This document shows positions 1 to 9,394 of a stretch of 64,000 bases of DNA, piece after piece; within the stretch, counting starts at the first letter, position 1, and each line of letters starts with the position of its first letter. Made by a program: the position numbers and the translations under genes. Origin of the DNA: DATAUD01 sp036268455 (GTDB lineage Bacteria > Verrucomicrobiota > Verrucomicrobiia > Limisphaerales > Palsa-1400); the NCBI GenBank assembly GCA_036268455.1, contig DATAUD010000002.1, forward strand, positions 164,208 through 228,207, written 5' to 3'. A model generated the notes under the pieces. The model did no database searches and was not told the origin of the DNA. It saw nothing but the letters and a program-made list of their open reading frames with translations.

Positions 1-2
1 CG

Positions 3-176
3 CCGCCGCCTGGGCCGGATTATGCGTGGGTGGATGGCGATTGGATATGGAATGGCGGATGGGTTTGGGTGGGCGGACATTGGGCTTACCCTCCGTACCC
101 TCGTGCAATTTGGGTTCACGGCGGATGGGGACGGGATATGGCCGGCTACCATTACACCCATGGACATTGGCGGTGA
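3..176 (+). CDS. C-terminal part of a Trp/Tyr/Gly-rich (YXWGXW-like) secreted protein, cut by the window edge
   Basis: The window opens inside an open frame that reads to a TGA at 174-176. The 57 visible residues are extremely rich in Trp, Gly, Tyr and Pro, with repeated elements such as WVDGDW, WNGGWVWVGGHW and HGGWGRD, and end YHYTHGHWR. Small secreted proteins with repeated Y-x-W-x-x-x-x-W units are frequent in Verrucomicrobiota and Planctomycetota; their role is unknown, and envelope binding is only a guess. The start and any signal peptide lie outside the window, so the frame assignment rests on composition and on being free of stops. Confidence 0.6.
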   Translation, partial: PPPGPDYAWVDGDWIWNGGWVWVGGHWAYPPYPRAIWVHGGWGRDMAGYHYTHGHWR

Positions 177-229
177 AATAATCCTTTTAATCTGAGGGAG
201 TTCCAAGTATTCTTTACAGACGTAACTCC

Positions 230-3106
230 TTGATTTTAAGATACATAATTTTTATGTGCGGCTGCTTTCTGTTTGAGATGGCGGCCGGGGCGGCTTCGTT
301 TTACCCACAACGGCTGGTGGATCCAAAGGCGGTTTATATCGAGCCATCGGACGGGGATGATACCGCGGCGCTGCAACAGGCGGTGAACCAAGTCCAGGAA
401 TCCACCGAGCTGGGGATCGTTTTCCTCGCCCCAGGAGAGTACCACATTACGAATACACTTTATATTTGGCCGTCCATCCGGTTGATCGGCTACGGGGAGG
501 AACGGCCTGTCATTGTCCTGCCGGAAAAGACGCCGGGGTTTGGGGATGCTTCGCATGAAAAGGTGATGGTGTTTTTTGCGGGACGGCGTTCGCGCAGCCG
601 GCGAGGGTCAAACAGCCTCGTTCCCGATGCCAACCCGGGTACTTTTTATTCCGCGCTCGCGAACATCGATGTGCAGGTGGAGGATGGAAATCCCGGAGCG
701 GTGGGCGTGCGGGCACGGTACGCGCAACATTGTTTCCTGGCCCATATGGATTTCCGGCTTGGCTCGGCGCTGGCGGGAATTCACGAGGGCGGCAATGTTG
801 TCGAGGATGTCCATTTTTTTGGAGGGACGCACGCCGTTTGGACTTCCAAACCTTCGCCTGGATGGCAGTTCACGTTTATCGATTGTTCCTTTGAAGGCCA
901 GCGTTCGGCGGCGATTCTCGAACACGAGGCAGGCTTGACGCTCATCCGCCCGAGCTTCCGGCATGTGCCGACGGCGGTCGAAATTGAACCGGAGTGGGTG
1001 GACCAACTCTGGGTCAAGGACGCCCGGCTCGAAGATATTTTCGGTCCGGCCTTCATTTTTGGAATGGAGAAAAGTCCGCGCAACGAAATCAATATGGAAC
1101 ATGTTGATTGCCGCGAGACGCCTCTCTTTGCGGCGTTGCGCGACAGCGGCAGATTTTTTTCCGCGCCGGGACAGATTTATACGGTGACGAATTTTTCGCA
1201 CGGGCTTCGTTACTCGGACATCGGCAAGGAGCCCGAAATCGAGACGCATTTCGACGCGGGGCCACAGGACGAAATGCCGCCGGCGGCATCTTCGGATTTG
1301 GCCTCGCTGCCGGACGCCAGCACGTGGGTCAATGCGCACGATTTGGGCGCCAAAGGCGACGGCGTGACTGATGACACGGACGCTTTGCAAAATGCGATTG
1401 CGACAAGCCGGACGATTTACCTTCCGTCGGGATTTTACATTGTCCACGACACTTTGGAGCTTCGGCCGGATACGGTGTTGATTGGGCTGCACCCAGGCGC
1501 GACGCAGATTATTTTGCCGGACGGCACGCCGGGCTACGCGGGAAAAGGCGGCCCGAAGGCGCTGCTTGAAGCGCCCAAAGGCGGGAGCAATATCGTCATC
1601 GGAATCGGGCTATACACGAGCGGGAACAATCCACGAGCGGTGGCGGCTCTTTGGAAGGCGGGCACGGATTCGATGATGAATGACGTGCGGTTTCTGGGCG
1701 GGCACGGCACGCCGAAGCCGGATGGTTCGCGGGAGAATCCGTACAACGGCGCGCACACGGCTGACCCGGATCCGAATCGCCATTGGGACAGCCAATATCC
1801 GAGCTTGTGGGTGACCGATGGAGGCGGCGGGACGTTTTTGGATATTTGGACGCCGTCCACTTTTGCGCGAGCGGGGATGCTGGTGTCCGACACACAAACC
1901 GAAGGGCGCGCCTACCAAATTTCGATCGAGCACCATGTCCACAACGAACTTCAGGTGAAGAACGCCGCCAATTGGGTGTTCTATGCTTTGCAGACGGAAG
2001 AGGAGCGCGGCGAGAGCGGGATGGCGGTGCCGATTGAAATCGTTTCATCGCGCGACATCACGTTCGCCAATTTTCATTCGTATCGCGTCATCAGCTCGTT
2101 TCAGCCCGCCGCTTGCGCGGTCAACGTGTCTGGTTCGCGGGGAATTCATTTTCGCAATTTTCATTGTGACAGCAACAGCAAAGCGAGTTTTGATTCGGCC
2201 GTGTGCGACCAAACGCATCATGTTGAAGTGCGCCAGCACGAGTTTTGCTGGATGGACATTTCGGGGCAGGCATCCGCCACGAAGGCGGGAATTGTTGCGC
2301 CGGTTGTGGAGCGCGGGGCGAAGGTGAAAAAACTTGCGGGGGGCTTTTTTAATATTTCCGGCGGAGCAGCCGGTCCACACGAGGATTTCTTTTTTGTGGA
2401 TGCGCATCAGCAGCGGATTTACCGTTGGGACCCGCCGACGCGGGAATTGTCCACAGTGAGCGACGAGCGGATGGAACCGGTTAACCTGGCAGTGGACCAG
2501 GCGGGAAACCTGATGGTGGTTTCCTACGACGCGGATTGCCCTGTCTATGCCCTGGATACCAGCGCAAAGGTCATGCCGCTGAAGCCGCAAGGCAGCGCGG
2601 ATTGGTCGGGGAAAAGGATGTATCTGCCGGTGAGCGACTGGCGTTTGAACCGCGCTTCTCTTGGGCATCCGGCGGCGTGGTTTGTTTCGCCCGATGGTAC
2701 CACGGTGCTGCCGGTCGGCGAGAATTTTTTGGACGGGGCCACGAGTTGGGGCGTCAAATCGAGTCCGGAACTGCGCTCTTTTGGTTTGGACCGGGCGGTG
2801 CCCGGGAAGCCTTTTTACGTGACAAGCGAATCGGAGTTGAGGACATGGTCAGCCGATGTCGCGCCGGACGGAAGTCTGAAGAACTTCCGCCTTTTTGCCG
2901 AAGACGGCGGCGAAGCAGTGACATCGGACTGGCACGGAAACGTGTACATCGCGTCGGGCCAGATCGAGGTTTATGATGCCGATGGAACCAAGATCGGCAC
3001 AATCGAAGTTCCCGAGCGGCCCTTGCAGATGGTTTTTGGAGGAGCGGACGGGAAAACAATGTTTATCCCGGCGCGAACGTCGCTTTACTCGGTGCGGATA
3101 AAGTGA
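230..3106 (+). CDS. Secreted protein with two pectate-lyase-3 type beta-helix domains and a C-terminal SMP-30-like propeller
   Basis: A TTG at 230 gives a good signal peptide (Arg at residue 4, hydrophobic core, cut near AAGA-AS at about residue 22). An ATG at 254 would drop the only early positive charge, so TTG is preferred; neither has a well-placed ribosome-binding site. Residues about 25-340 and 360-700 each begin with the pectate_lyase_3 signature: an opening D-G/D-D-T-A-A-L-Q or GAKGDGVTDDTDAL block, then a 'P-x-G-x-Y/F-x-I' strand and a parallel beta-helix. Residues about 705-958 look like a gluconolactonase/SMP-30 beta-propeller (for example FFVDAHQQRIYRWD and GNVYIASG). Such proteins bind or cleave polysaccharides outside the cell. 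The substrate cannot be told. At 958 aa it is long for the family because the helix domain is doubled. Confidence 0.75.
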   Translation: MILRYIIFMCGCFLFEMAAGAASFYPQRLVDPKAVYIEPSDGDDTAALQQAVNQVQESTELGIVFLAPGEYHITNTLYIWPSIRLIGYGEERPVIVLPEKTPGFGDASHEKVMVFFAGRRSRSRRGSNSLVPDANPGTFYSALANIDVQVEDGNPGAVGVRARYAQHCFLAHMDFRLGSALAGIHEGGNVVEDVHFFGGTHAVWTSKPSPGWQFTFIDCSFEGQRSAAILEHEAGLTLIRPSFRHVPTAVEIEPEWVDQLWVKDARLEDIFGPAFIFGMEKSPRNEINMEHVDCRETPLFAALRDSGRFFSAPGQIYTVTNFSHGLRYSDIGKEPEIETHFDAGPQDEMPPAASSDLASLPDASTWVNAHDLGAKGDGVTDDTDALQNAIATSRTIYLPSGFYIVHDTLELRPDTVLIGLHPGATQIILPDGTPGYAGKGGPKALLEAPKGGSNIVIGIGLYTSGNNPRAVAALWKAGTDSMMNDVRFLGGHGTPKPDGSRENPYNGAHTADPDPNRHWDSQYPSLWVTDGGGGTFLDIWTPSTFARAGMLVSDTQTEGRAYQISIEHHVHNELQVKNAANWVFYALQTEEERGESGMAVPIEIVSSRDITFANFHSYRVISSFQPAACAVNVSGSRGIHFRNFHCDSNSKASFDSAVCDQTHHVEVRQHEFCWMDISGQASATKAGIVAPVVERGAKVKKLAGGFFNISGGAAGPHEDFFFVDAHQQRIYRWDPPTRELSTVSDERMEPVNLAVDQAGNLMVVSYDADCPVYALDTSAKVMPLKPQGSADWSGKRMYLPVSDWRLNRASLGHPAAWFVSPDGTTVLPVGENFLDGATSWGVKSSPELRSFGLDRAVPGKPFYVTSESELRTWSADVAPDGSLKNFRLFAEDGGEAVTSDWHGNVYIASGQIEVYDADGTKIGTIEVPERPLQMVFGGADGKTMFIPARTSLYSVRIK

Positions 3107-3353
3107 GTATTTTGGATGGAAACCGGAACGAGAACTTCGCTCCATTCATGATCAAGGCATTACAAAGCCAGACAGTAAAAATTGGAGTAAATTAAATCTC
3201 CTTCCGACAAAAATCGCGTGCCCTTTCCGGCAATCGGACTGAATTTTTCAGGAGCATCCTGATACAACTAAATCAAACCTCCGAAGCGTTGATGCGCGGC
3301 AATCTCATTTTGGAGTGCAACATCTTGCCATTCCGTGGTATTGTCGCCACGCA

Positions 3354-6300
3354 ATGACGCTCGATGAACTGATTGCCGCCCTGGGATATAAAGGCTCGCC
3401 GCATTTCTTGCAACGTGGCGACGGGCGCTTTGAGTCCCAACCCGGTTACGGTCACATCTTCCGGCGCGGCGAGGATAAGTCGGGAGATGTAAAGAGATGG
3501 ATGGTTGAAGGGGTTTATGGTCTGCGCGATCCAGATTCCACGCCGGAACGGTTTGCTCCTATCGTCTATGTGTGTAAAGCGAACGATGACCGCGCCGCGC
3601 ATGAACTCCATCGCTTGGTCTGGAACCAGGACGTAGTTCCGTATGTACTCGTTCACGATCCGAAAGGCGTTCGGGTCTATGCTGGCTTTCATTACAACGA
3701 AAAAGGAAAAACGGATTCACAGCGCGGGGTACTACAAGCACTCACGGATTTCGATCGGGTCCAATCCATCGTTAATTTCTTTAAAGCCAAGGCCATTGAT
3801 GAAGGAACAATCTGGCAGAATGAGCACTTACAGGTTGATCCCAGCCGTCGCGTTTATCACCAACTTCTCAAGGATTTACGTGAACTAGACAAATGGCTGC
3901 GTGAGGTGGGCCGCCTGAAGAAGGAGGTTTCGCATGCGCTCATCGGAAAATATGTTTATCTGCACTATCTGCGTGATCGCGGCATTCTTTCGGATGATCG
4001 GCTCACGACCATGTGGGGCATTCACGAATCGGAAATCTTTAGAGCAACGGCGACCAAAGCAGCGTTGGAGAAATTGACCAACCATCTGGATGATTGGCTG
4101 AACGGCGAGATTTTCCCACTTTCTCTCAACGGACCCAACGCTCCGACCGGTGAACACGTAAAACGAGTTGCCGCGGTGTTTGCTGGCGACGAAATCAGCG
4201 ACAAGGGCTGGCAGTCACACTTGAACTTTAAGGCTTACGATTTTTCCTACATCCCGATTGAGACGCTCTCGCTGATTTACGAACAGTTTCTTCACGCCGA
4301 GGACGATACGGACAAGAAGGCCAAAAACAAAAAAACGAAAGGACGGTCTGCTGGCGCTTACTACACGCCGCTTCCGCTCGTGAACTTCATGCTGGCGGAG
4401 TTACAGACCCGGAGTCCTTTGAAGGAGGGGATGAAGGTATGCGATCCGTCATGTGGATCGGGCGCGTTCCTCGTTCAAGCATACCGCCGACTGATTGAGA
4501 CCACCTATCCAACAAGTAGTTTCTCGCGCCCGAAGCCAAGTGACCTGCGGCGACTTCTGCAAACGAGTATTTTTGGCGTCGACCTTGACGGTGACGCCTG
4601 TCAGGTCACACAATTGAGCTTACTCCTTACACTGCTCGACTACGTTAATCCGCCAGACCTCACCGGGAAAAACAGCAATTTTAAGTTGCCGTCACTTCTT
4701 AATCCAAAAGCACCAGACAAACCCAATCTTTTTGAGGGAAATTTTTTCCAAGTTGAATCGCAATTACGAGCTGTGGCGGGTGATGGATTCGATTGGATCG
4801 CGGGCAATCCGCCTTGGAAACAGCTCAAGAAAAGCAAGCACGAGGGACATGACCAGACTGTGTGGGATTGGATGGAAACCAACGCTATGAACTCACCTGT
4901 TGGCATGTATCAAATGGCGCAAGCTTTCGCATGGGAAGCGCCGCGCTATCTTGCTAAGGATGGCGAATGCGGGCTTCTCGTCCCCGCGATGGGGTTGGTT
5001 GACGAAACATCCGAAGAGTTCAGAAAGAAGTTCTTTGATCGCTTTCGAGTTCATGGCATCGCGAATTTTGCAAATCTCGCAGAAGTATTGTTTGATGGTC
5101 GTTCGCGAGTGCCAGCAGCCGCCCTGTTTTATTGCCTACCTCCTGACTCGAGGACTGCGGATTCAGATGAATCCATTATCACATATTCCCCATTCGTGGC
5201 GAATCAGGAGGCAACCAGACCGCCTGTCGGTCGAGTCAGCTTGGAAGAATTAGACGATACACAGGCTAGACGACTAAAACGTCGCAAACTCTGGAGTCTT
5301 ACGGTAAACAGCAGCGAGATTCGTGAACTCGACCAGGGCGAATTCGCAGACGGTAGTGGCTTACCGTTGAAGTTCGCGATGTGGGGCACACCGTGGGACG
5401 AAAGGCTAATTCGCCGCCTGGAAAAAAAATGGGATTCATTCGGAGAATTAGAAGACAACCAACTGTTATCTATATCGGAAGGTCCGCAGTTGAGCACCAA
5501 CGCCAAGCGTAACTACGAGGGACAGGAAAATGAAGAAGACGACACAGACGAAATCGTGAGCCTTGAAGAAGCAGCCGCCAAGAACTATCAGCGAATGGAT
5601 GAATTAGTGGGGAAGCCAGTCTTAAACGTGAACATGCTAAAGAGACTCCGGCACATTTTCGCAATACCAAAAAATGCGTTGGAAAAAAATGCTCGCCGAT
5701 ATGTTTGTTTGATTCACGGTAAAGGAGGTCTTAACGTTTGTGAACCTCCACATGTTATTCTTGGCGCTTCGAGAAATTTTGCGATCTATTCAGACGCCTA
5801 CATTATCGTTCCAAAAACTCAATTGGGAATTACCAGTCCTTCCTGTGACAAAATATTTCTTAAAGCGCTGGCTCTATTTCTGAGTTCAGAATTCGCTTTC
5901 TATCACCAGTTCTTTCGCTCGCCTCAGATGGGACTGAAACGACCCGTGGCAACGTTAAATGCCTTGCGACAGTTACCAATTCCACTAGGTAAGTTGCCAC
6001 GAGAAGAACTCGCAGAGTGGTCCAAATTGCACGCAGAGCTTTCCAAATGCGAGCCGTCTCTGCTTCGACCCCAGGCAAGCGTCAATGTCCAAAAAGAAAT
6101 GTTCGAAGACGGCCAAAATCAAATCGAGCCTCTACTAAAACAGGCAAATGACCTAGTTTACCATGCACTCGGCCTTGATGAAAGAGAGCGCGCTTTGGTT
6201 CGCGATTTCGTTCAGGTGCGATTCGCGTTAGATGATGGCCAACAGGGGATCGAAGCCGTGCGCGCTGTTAAAGAAACAGAGCTCCGTTCTTATTGTCTCC

Positions 6301-6656
6301 GTCTCAAACAGGAACTCGACGATTTCGTGGGCGATGACTCTGATCGCATGCATCGTGTCACCGTGGTGCATGACAACGATTCCGCGATGGTCGAAGTAAA
6401 TTTCACACGTGACCGCGAAGCAGCCCGGAAAGTGGAGATCTTACGTGCTAACAGTGAAGAGGCAAAAAGACTCCGTACCAAGCGCAAAGAACTCTTGAAA
6501 GAGCGAGCGCAATGGGTCTATTTTAACCGCAATCTTCGCATTTATCGTGGCCGTCAAACCTACCTATTCAAACCGTTGCAGCGCTTCCATTGGACGGAAA
6601 GCACCGCAATGATGGATGCCATCGACCTCATTGCTGAAACGTTGGGAGATGGATAA
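3354..6656 (+). CDS. Eco57I-type N6-adenine DNA methylase (type II/IIG-like restriction-modification protein)
   Basis: This 1100-aa protein carries the gamma-class amino-methyltransferase motifs. The SAM-binding motif I, DPSCGSGAF, is at residues 364-372, and the catalytic motif IV, NPPW, begins at residue 485. The long region after NPPW would hold the target-recognition domain. A TSGAYYTP-like block (GAYYTPLPLV) precedes motif I, as is usual in Eco57I and PglX relatives. The ATG at 3354 is used because it opens the conserved-looking N-terminus MTLDELIAALGYK; a GTG at 3315 would add 13 residues. Its stop overlaps the next gene by 8 nt, so the two are translationally coupled. No BREX partner genes (pglZ, brxC) are nearby, so a stand-alone restriction-modification or modification-only system is most likely. 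The N-terminal 350 residues carry no nuclease motif I can name. Confidence 0.82.
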   Translation: MTLDELIAALGYKGSPHFLQRGDGRFESQPGYGHIFRRGEDKSGDVKRWMVEGVYGLRDPDSTPERFAPIVYVCKANDDRAAHELHRLVWNQDVVPYVLVHDPKGVRVYAGFHYNEKGKTDSQRGVLQALTDFDRVQSIVNFFKAKAIDEGTIWQNEHLQVDPSRRVYHQLLKDLRELDKWLREVGRLKKEVSHALIGKYVYLHYLRDRGILSDDRLTTMWGIHESEIFRATATKAALEKLTNHLDDWLNGEIFPLSLNGPNAPTGEHVKRVAAVFAGDEISDKGWQSHLNFKAYDFSYIPIETLSLIYEQFLHAEDDTDKKAKNKKTKGRSAGAYYTPLPLVNFMLAELQTRSPLKEGMKVCDPSCGSGAFLVQAYRRLIETTYPTSSFSRPKPSDLRRLLQTSIFGVDLDGDACQVTQLSLLLTLLDYVNPPDLTGKNSNFKLPSLLNPKAPDKPNLFEGNFFQVESQLRAVAGDGFDWIAGNPPWKQLKKSKHEGHDQTVWDWMETNAMNSPVGMYQMAQAFAWEAPRYLAKDGECGLLVPAMGLVDETSEEFRKKFFDRFRVHGIANFANLAEVLFDGRSRVPAAALFYCLPPDSRTADSDESIITYSPFVANQEATRPPVGRVSLEELDDTQARRLKRRKLWSLTVNSSEIRELDQGEFADGSGLPLKFAMWGTPWDERLIRRLEKKWDSFGELEDNQLLSISEGPQLSTNAKRNYEGQENEEDDTDEIVSLEEAAAKNYQRMDELVGKPVLNVNMLKRLRHIFAIPKNALEKNARRYVCLIHGKGGLNVCEPPHVILGASRNFAIYSDAYIIVPKTQLGITSPSCDKIFLKALALFLSSEFAFYHQFFRSPQMGLKRPVATLNALRQLPIPLGKLPREELAEWSKLHAELSKCEPSLLRPQASVNVQKEMFEDGQNQIEPLLKQANDLVYHALGLDERERALVRDFVQVRFALDDGQQGIEAVRAVKETELRSYCLRLKQELDDFVGDDSDRMHRVTVVHDNDSAMVEVNFTRDREAARKVEILRANSEEAKRLRTKRKELLKERAQWVYFNRNLRIYRGRQTYLFKPLQRFHWTESTAMMDAIDLIAETLGDG

Positions 6657-7368
6657 TAACGTGGCCGCCCAGCAAAACATCCATGCGCTAGACCACAGCA
6701 GCAATCGGGATGCGTATCGCGCCACATTTCTGCGCCACGTTCACCGTCTGCTGCTACTGGGTTATGAATCTTTGACTCCGTCAGCTTTCACGGATGCAGA
6801 GGAAGACGACATCACCGGCGAACTCTGCAAGCACATGAAGCTGCTTACAGAAGAACAACCGTCCGAGCGGTGGATGACCCGCTATTCGGTGCATGACCAA
6901 GACCCGGTCAATGAGGTGGTGAATCCCGAAACCGGGAAAGTTCGTCGCGGCAAGCGTCGTCTGAAACTCGATATTCGCTTGGTTAGCAAATCACGGGTGC
7001 CGAATATTCGATTCTGCGTTGAAGCCAAACGCCTTTACCGTAGCGGTTCCGTCAAGGAATACACGGATGATGAAGGTCTCGGCGCATTCATTGACGAATA
7101 TTACGCTGAGCACGACGACGCGGCCGGGATGCTCGGATATGTGCAAACCGATTCAATCACAGAATGGTTGGGAAAGGTTGAAAAGACTTTGTCGCAGGAA
7201 ACTAGTCTCGAAAAGGGTTCGCACGGCGAAGTGTGGAGTCTGTCTCGTATTCCAAAAGGTCCTCCGGACACGTATCTAAGCATTCATCGCCGGAGCAAAT
7301 CCGGACGAAAACTGAATGTCTTTCATATATTCTTCGCTTTTTTCGGCCCCGATACTTCGCGTTGTTAA
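6649..7368 (+). CDS. PD-(D/E)XK nuclease-like protein coupled to the methylase
   Basis: This 239-aa protein starts at an ATG (6649) inside the end of the methylase gene. A PD-(D/E)XK active-site pattern is readable: D109 in the strand KLDIRL, then E126 and K128 in FCVEAKRL, with a candidate upstream Glu in the helix about residues 51-60. This spacing is typical of restriction endonucleases and related DNases. The coupling to an Eco57I-type methylase suggests the restriction half of a two-gene system, or an accessory subunit. The name is an inference from motif and context, since I do not recognise the full-length family. The gene ends 14 nt before the DUF72 gene. Confidence 0.6.
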   Translation: MDNNVAAQQNIHALDHSSNRDAYRATFLRHVHRLLLLGYESLTPSAFTDAEEDDITGELCKHMKLLTEEQPSERWMTRYSVHDQDPVNEVVNPETGKVRRGKRRLKLDIRLVSKSRVPNIRFCVEAKRLYRSGSVKEYTDDEGLGAFIDEYYAEHDDAAGMLGYVQTDSITEWLGKVEKTLSQETSLEKGSHGEVWSLSRIPKGPPDTYLSIHRRSKSGRKLNVFHIFFAFFGPDTSRC

Positions 7369-7382
7369 GTCAGATTGTTCCC

Positions 7383-8297
7383 ATGACGGTGATTAATTCC
7401 AAATCTAAAACCATTAAACGCCTTTCAACTTCCGAATGGCGGGCCCGCAAGCTGGAACGCCGGGAAAAGCAGCGGCAGGCTAATGTTGGTCGCGCCTCGA
7501 AGATGCGCGCCGCGCGGCTTGCGTCGGGATTGCCTTCACCTCCTGTGGAGGAACTTCCGAAGTTTAATGTGGGCTGCTCTGGCTGGTTTTACTGGCATTG
7601 GCGGGAATTATTTTATCCGCGGGGCATTCCGACTAAAGATTGGTTCGCTTATTACCGAATGCGTTTTCCGACAGTCGAAATCAATGCGTCGTTTTATTCG
7701 TGGCCAACGGTCAACACCGTCAAAACCTGGGCGCGACAGGCGGGGAATAGAAACTTTATTTACACCGTCAAGGTGTGCGAACTCATCACGCATGTGAAAC
7801 GTTTTAGTCGCACACGAGCGCTCGTCAAAGATTTCAGCTTCATTGCCGATCTGCTTGAATCACACATGGGGTGTTTCCTGTTTCAATTGCCGCCAAGCTT
7901 TCGTTACACGCCGTCACGGCTGAAACGGATTCTGGCGCAGTTGGATTCAGCGCGGCGCAATGTCGTTGAATTCCGGCACCGCAGTTGGTGGAATCCCAAG
8001 GTTTATGCGGCTTTCAAAAAAGCGCGGGTGATCTTCTGTTCCTGTAGCGCGCCAAACCTGCCGGACGAATTGATTGCCGCGTCCGACGAAGTTTACATTC
8101 GGTTTCACGGCTTGACCAAATGGTATCGGCATAATTATTCGCCGGCCGAACTTGCCGTTTGGGTGGAACGTATCAAGGCGAGCGGTTGCAAGCGCGTATG
8201 GGCTTATTTCAACAATGACCGGGACGCTTATGCCATTAAAAATGCCAAGGAATTGACCAGGCAATTAAAACGCGCTTTTGTCGGGCGATCCGCTTAA
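7383..8297 (+). CDS. DUF72 (YecE-like) family protein
   Basis: From about residue 60 the 304-aa protein matches the DUF72 TIM-barrel family: NVGCSGWFYWHWRELFYP, then a PTVEINASFY strand, a 'FLFQLPPSF' strand, VEFRHRSWW and finally WAYFNNDRDAYAI. The family is widespread; its biochemical role is not settled. The first 60 residues are an extra Lys/Arg-rich segment absent from most members and possibly nucleic-acid binding. The ATG at 7383 follows the previous stop by 14 nt, so it may be co-transcribed with the methylase pair, but a functional link is not established. Confidence 0.85.
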   Translation: MTVINSKSKTIKRLSTSEWRARKLERREKQRQANVGRASKMRAARLASGLPSPPVEELPKFNVGCSGWFYWHWRELFYPRGIPTKDWFAYYRMRFPTVEINASFYSWPTVNTVKTWARQAGNRNFIYTVKVCELITHVKRFSRTRALVKDFSFIADLLESHMGCFLFQLPPSFRYTPSRLKRILAQLDSARRNVVEFRHRSWWNPKVYAAFKKARVIFCSCSAPNLPDELIAASDEVYIRFHGLTKWYRHNYSPAELAVWVERIKASGCKRVWAYFNNDRDAYAIKNAKELTRQLKRAFVGRSA

Positions 8298-8302
8298 ATT
8301 TG

Positions 8303-9208
8303 TCACCAACGTTTGGCTCCAGTCGCTTTTAAGCCGCCTTGTGGCTTCATCGGGACGTTGGCGGTTTTCACCTGGGTGCTATCCATGATCACTTTGGAAG
8401 GATGCATCATCCCTTTGAAACAATAATTATTCTTGGTAAACACGCATTGGTGGCCGAGCGTTAGCGCCCAGCAATCCACAATCACGCAATCGTCGTTCCA
8501 TTGGGCCACCGGGGGGAGAGAGCCTTTGGTCGTCCCGCCGGCGCGTCCAACGATAACAAAACAGTGCTTGGCCATTCCGGCGCCTTCCCAGGAAATAAGC
8601 TCAAGGCGCGGTTTCGGGGAGGTCTTTCCCTGGCTGAGGATATAACCGCCGTAATAGGCGTAATTCGTGCATTCCCCGGCCTGCTTGGTGACGACGGACT
8701 GATACGCTTGTTGCAAGGCCAGACTGTTCCAGCTACCGTCCGTCAATATGGGCATGCCGACCTTCTCAGGTTTTGCGCTTTTGATCCGCTTCTGTTCCGG
8801 CTCAGACAACGCCCTATTGACACATTGGGGAAAAGTTCCGACATCATTGCAGGCCCATTTTTTGCAGGCCTCGAGCTTGCTTTTAACTTCATTGACGAGC
8901 GTCATGGCATTGCCGCCGCCGCGGCCAGACGGTGGGGCCACAAGAACCGCTGTTCTCTGGTAATCTCCCATCGTCCCCCAGACTGCGACCAGGGAATCGA
9001 TCGCCGGCCTGTATTTGCCAAGGCGGGCGTCGTTGGGATTGGCGCAATTCTTGATGGCGTCCTGGGCGCTGCTAAAGGGCTTGTTTTGATTCGCCGGATT
9101 TCTCAGGTAAACCAGCAGGCTCCTCAAGCTGCTCCTGCTTTCGGTGAATGTGTTTGTGAGACTCTTCAGATGGGCGATAAAGGCGTCTATTTGTTCTTTT
9201 GCACTCAT
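8303..9208 (-). CDS. Unrecognised protein with a Cys-His-Asp triad (papain/transglutaminase-like fold suspected)
   Basis: The protein has 301 aa, no signal peptide and no membrane segment. The N-terminal 140 residues are helical and charged. The C-terminal half has the order of elements expected in papain- or transglutaminase-like enzymes: C180 at the start of a helix (AGECTNYAYY), H215 at the start of a strand (KHCFVIVGR), and D245 on the next strand (VIVDCWAL). I do not recognise the family; the fold call is a pattern inference. It is divergent from the patatin gene at 9395 with 186 nt between them. An effector, toxin or peptidase role is possible but unproven. Confidence 0.55.
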   Translation of the reverse strand: MSAKEQIDAFIAHLKSLTNTFTESRSSLRSLLVYLRNPANQNKPFSSAQDAIKNCANPNDARLGKYRPAIDSLVAVWGTMGDYQRTAVLVAPPSGRGGGNAMTLVNEVKSKLEACKKWACNDVGTFPQCVNRALSEPEQKRIKSAKPEKVGMPILTDGSWNSLALQQAYQSVVTKQAGECTNYAYYGGYILSQGKTSPKPRLELISWEGAGMAKHCFVIVGRAGGTTKGSLPPVAQWNDDCVIVDCWALTLGHQCVFTKNNYCFKGMMHPSKVIMDSTQVKTANVPMKPQGGLKATGAKRW

Positions 9209-9394
9209 AACTGCTGTAAGGGCTTATGCCAAAGAACGATCCCGATGTCAAGCGGGCGCCCGCTTTCTTTTGAGACGCATTATTCAATTGACCAATGGCG
9301 GCTTGCTCCTGATTTTGGAAGCAAACTAATCTCTGAAAGAACGATGCCGTTTGTCACGTATCGCCCGGGTTGACTTGAAACATCGGCCATAACT

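Noticed and set aside
3354..7368. BREX or DISARM defence island
   Set aside because: Only the methylase resembles PglX or DrmMII; none of the other required genes is present.
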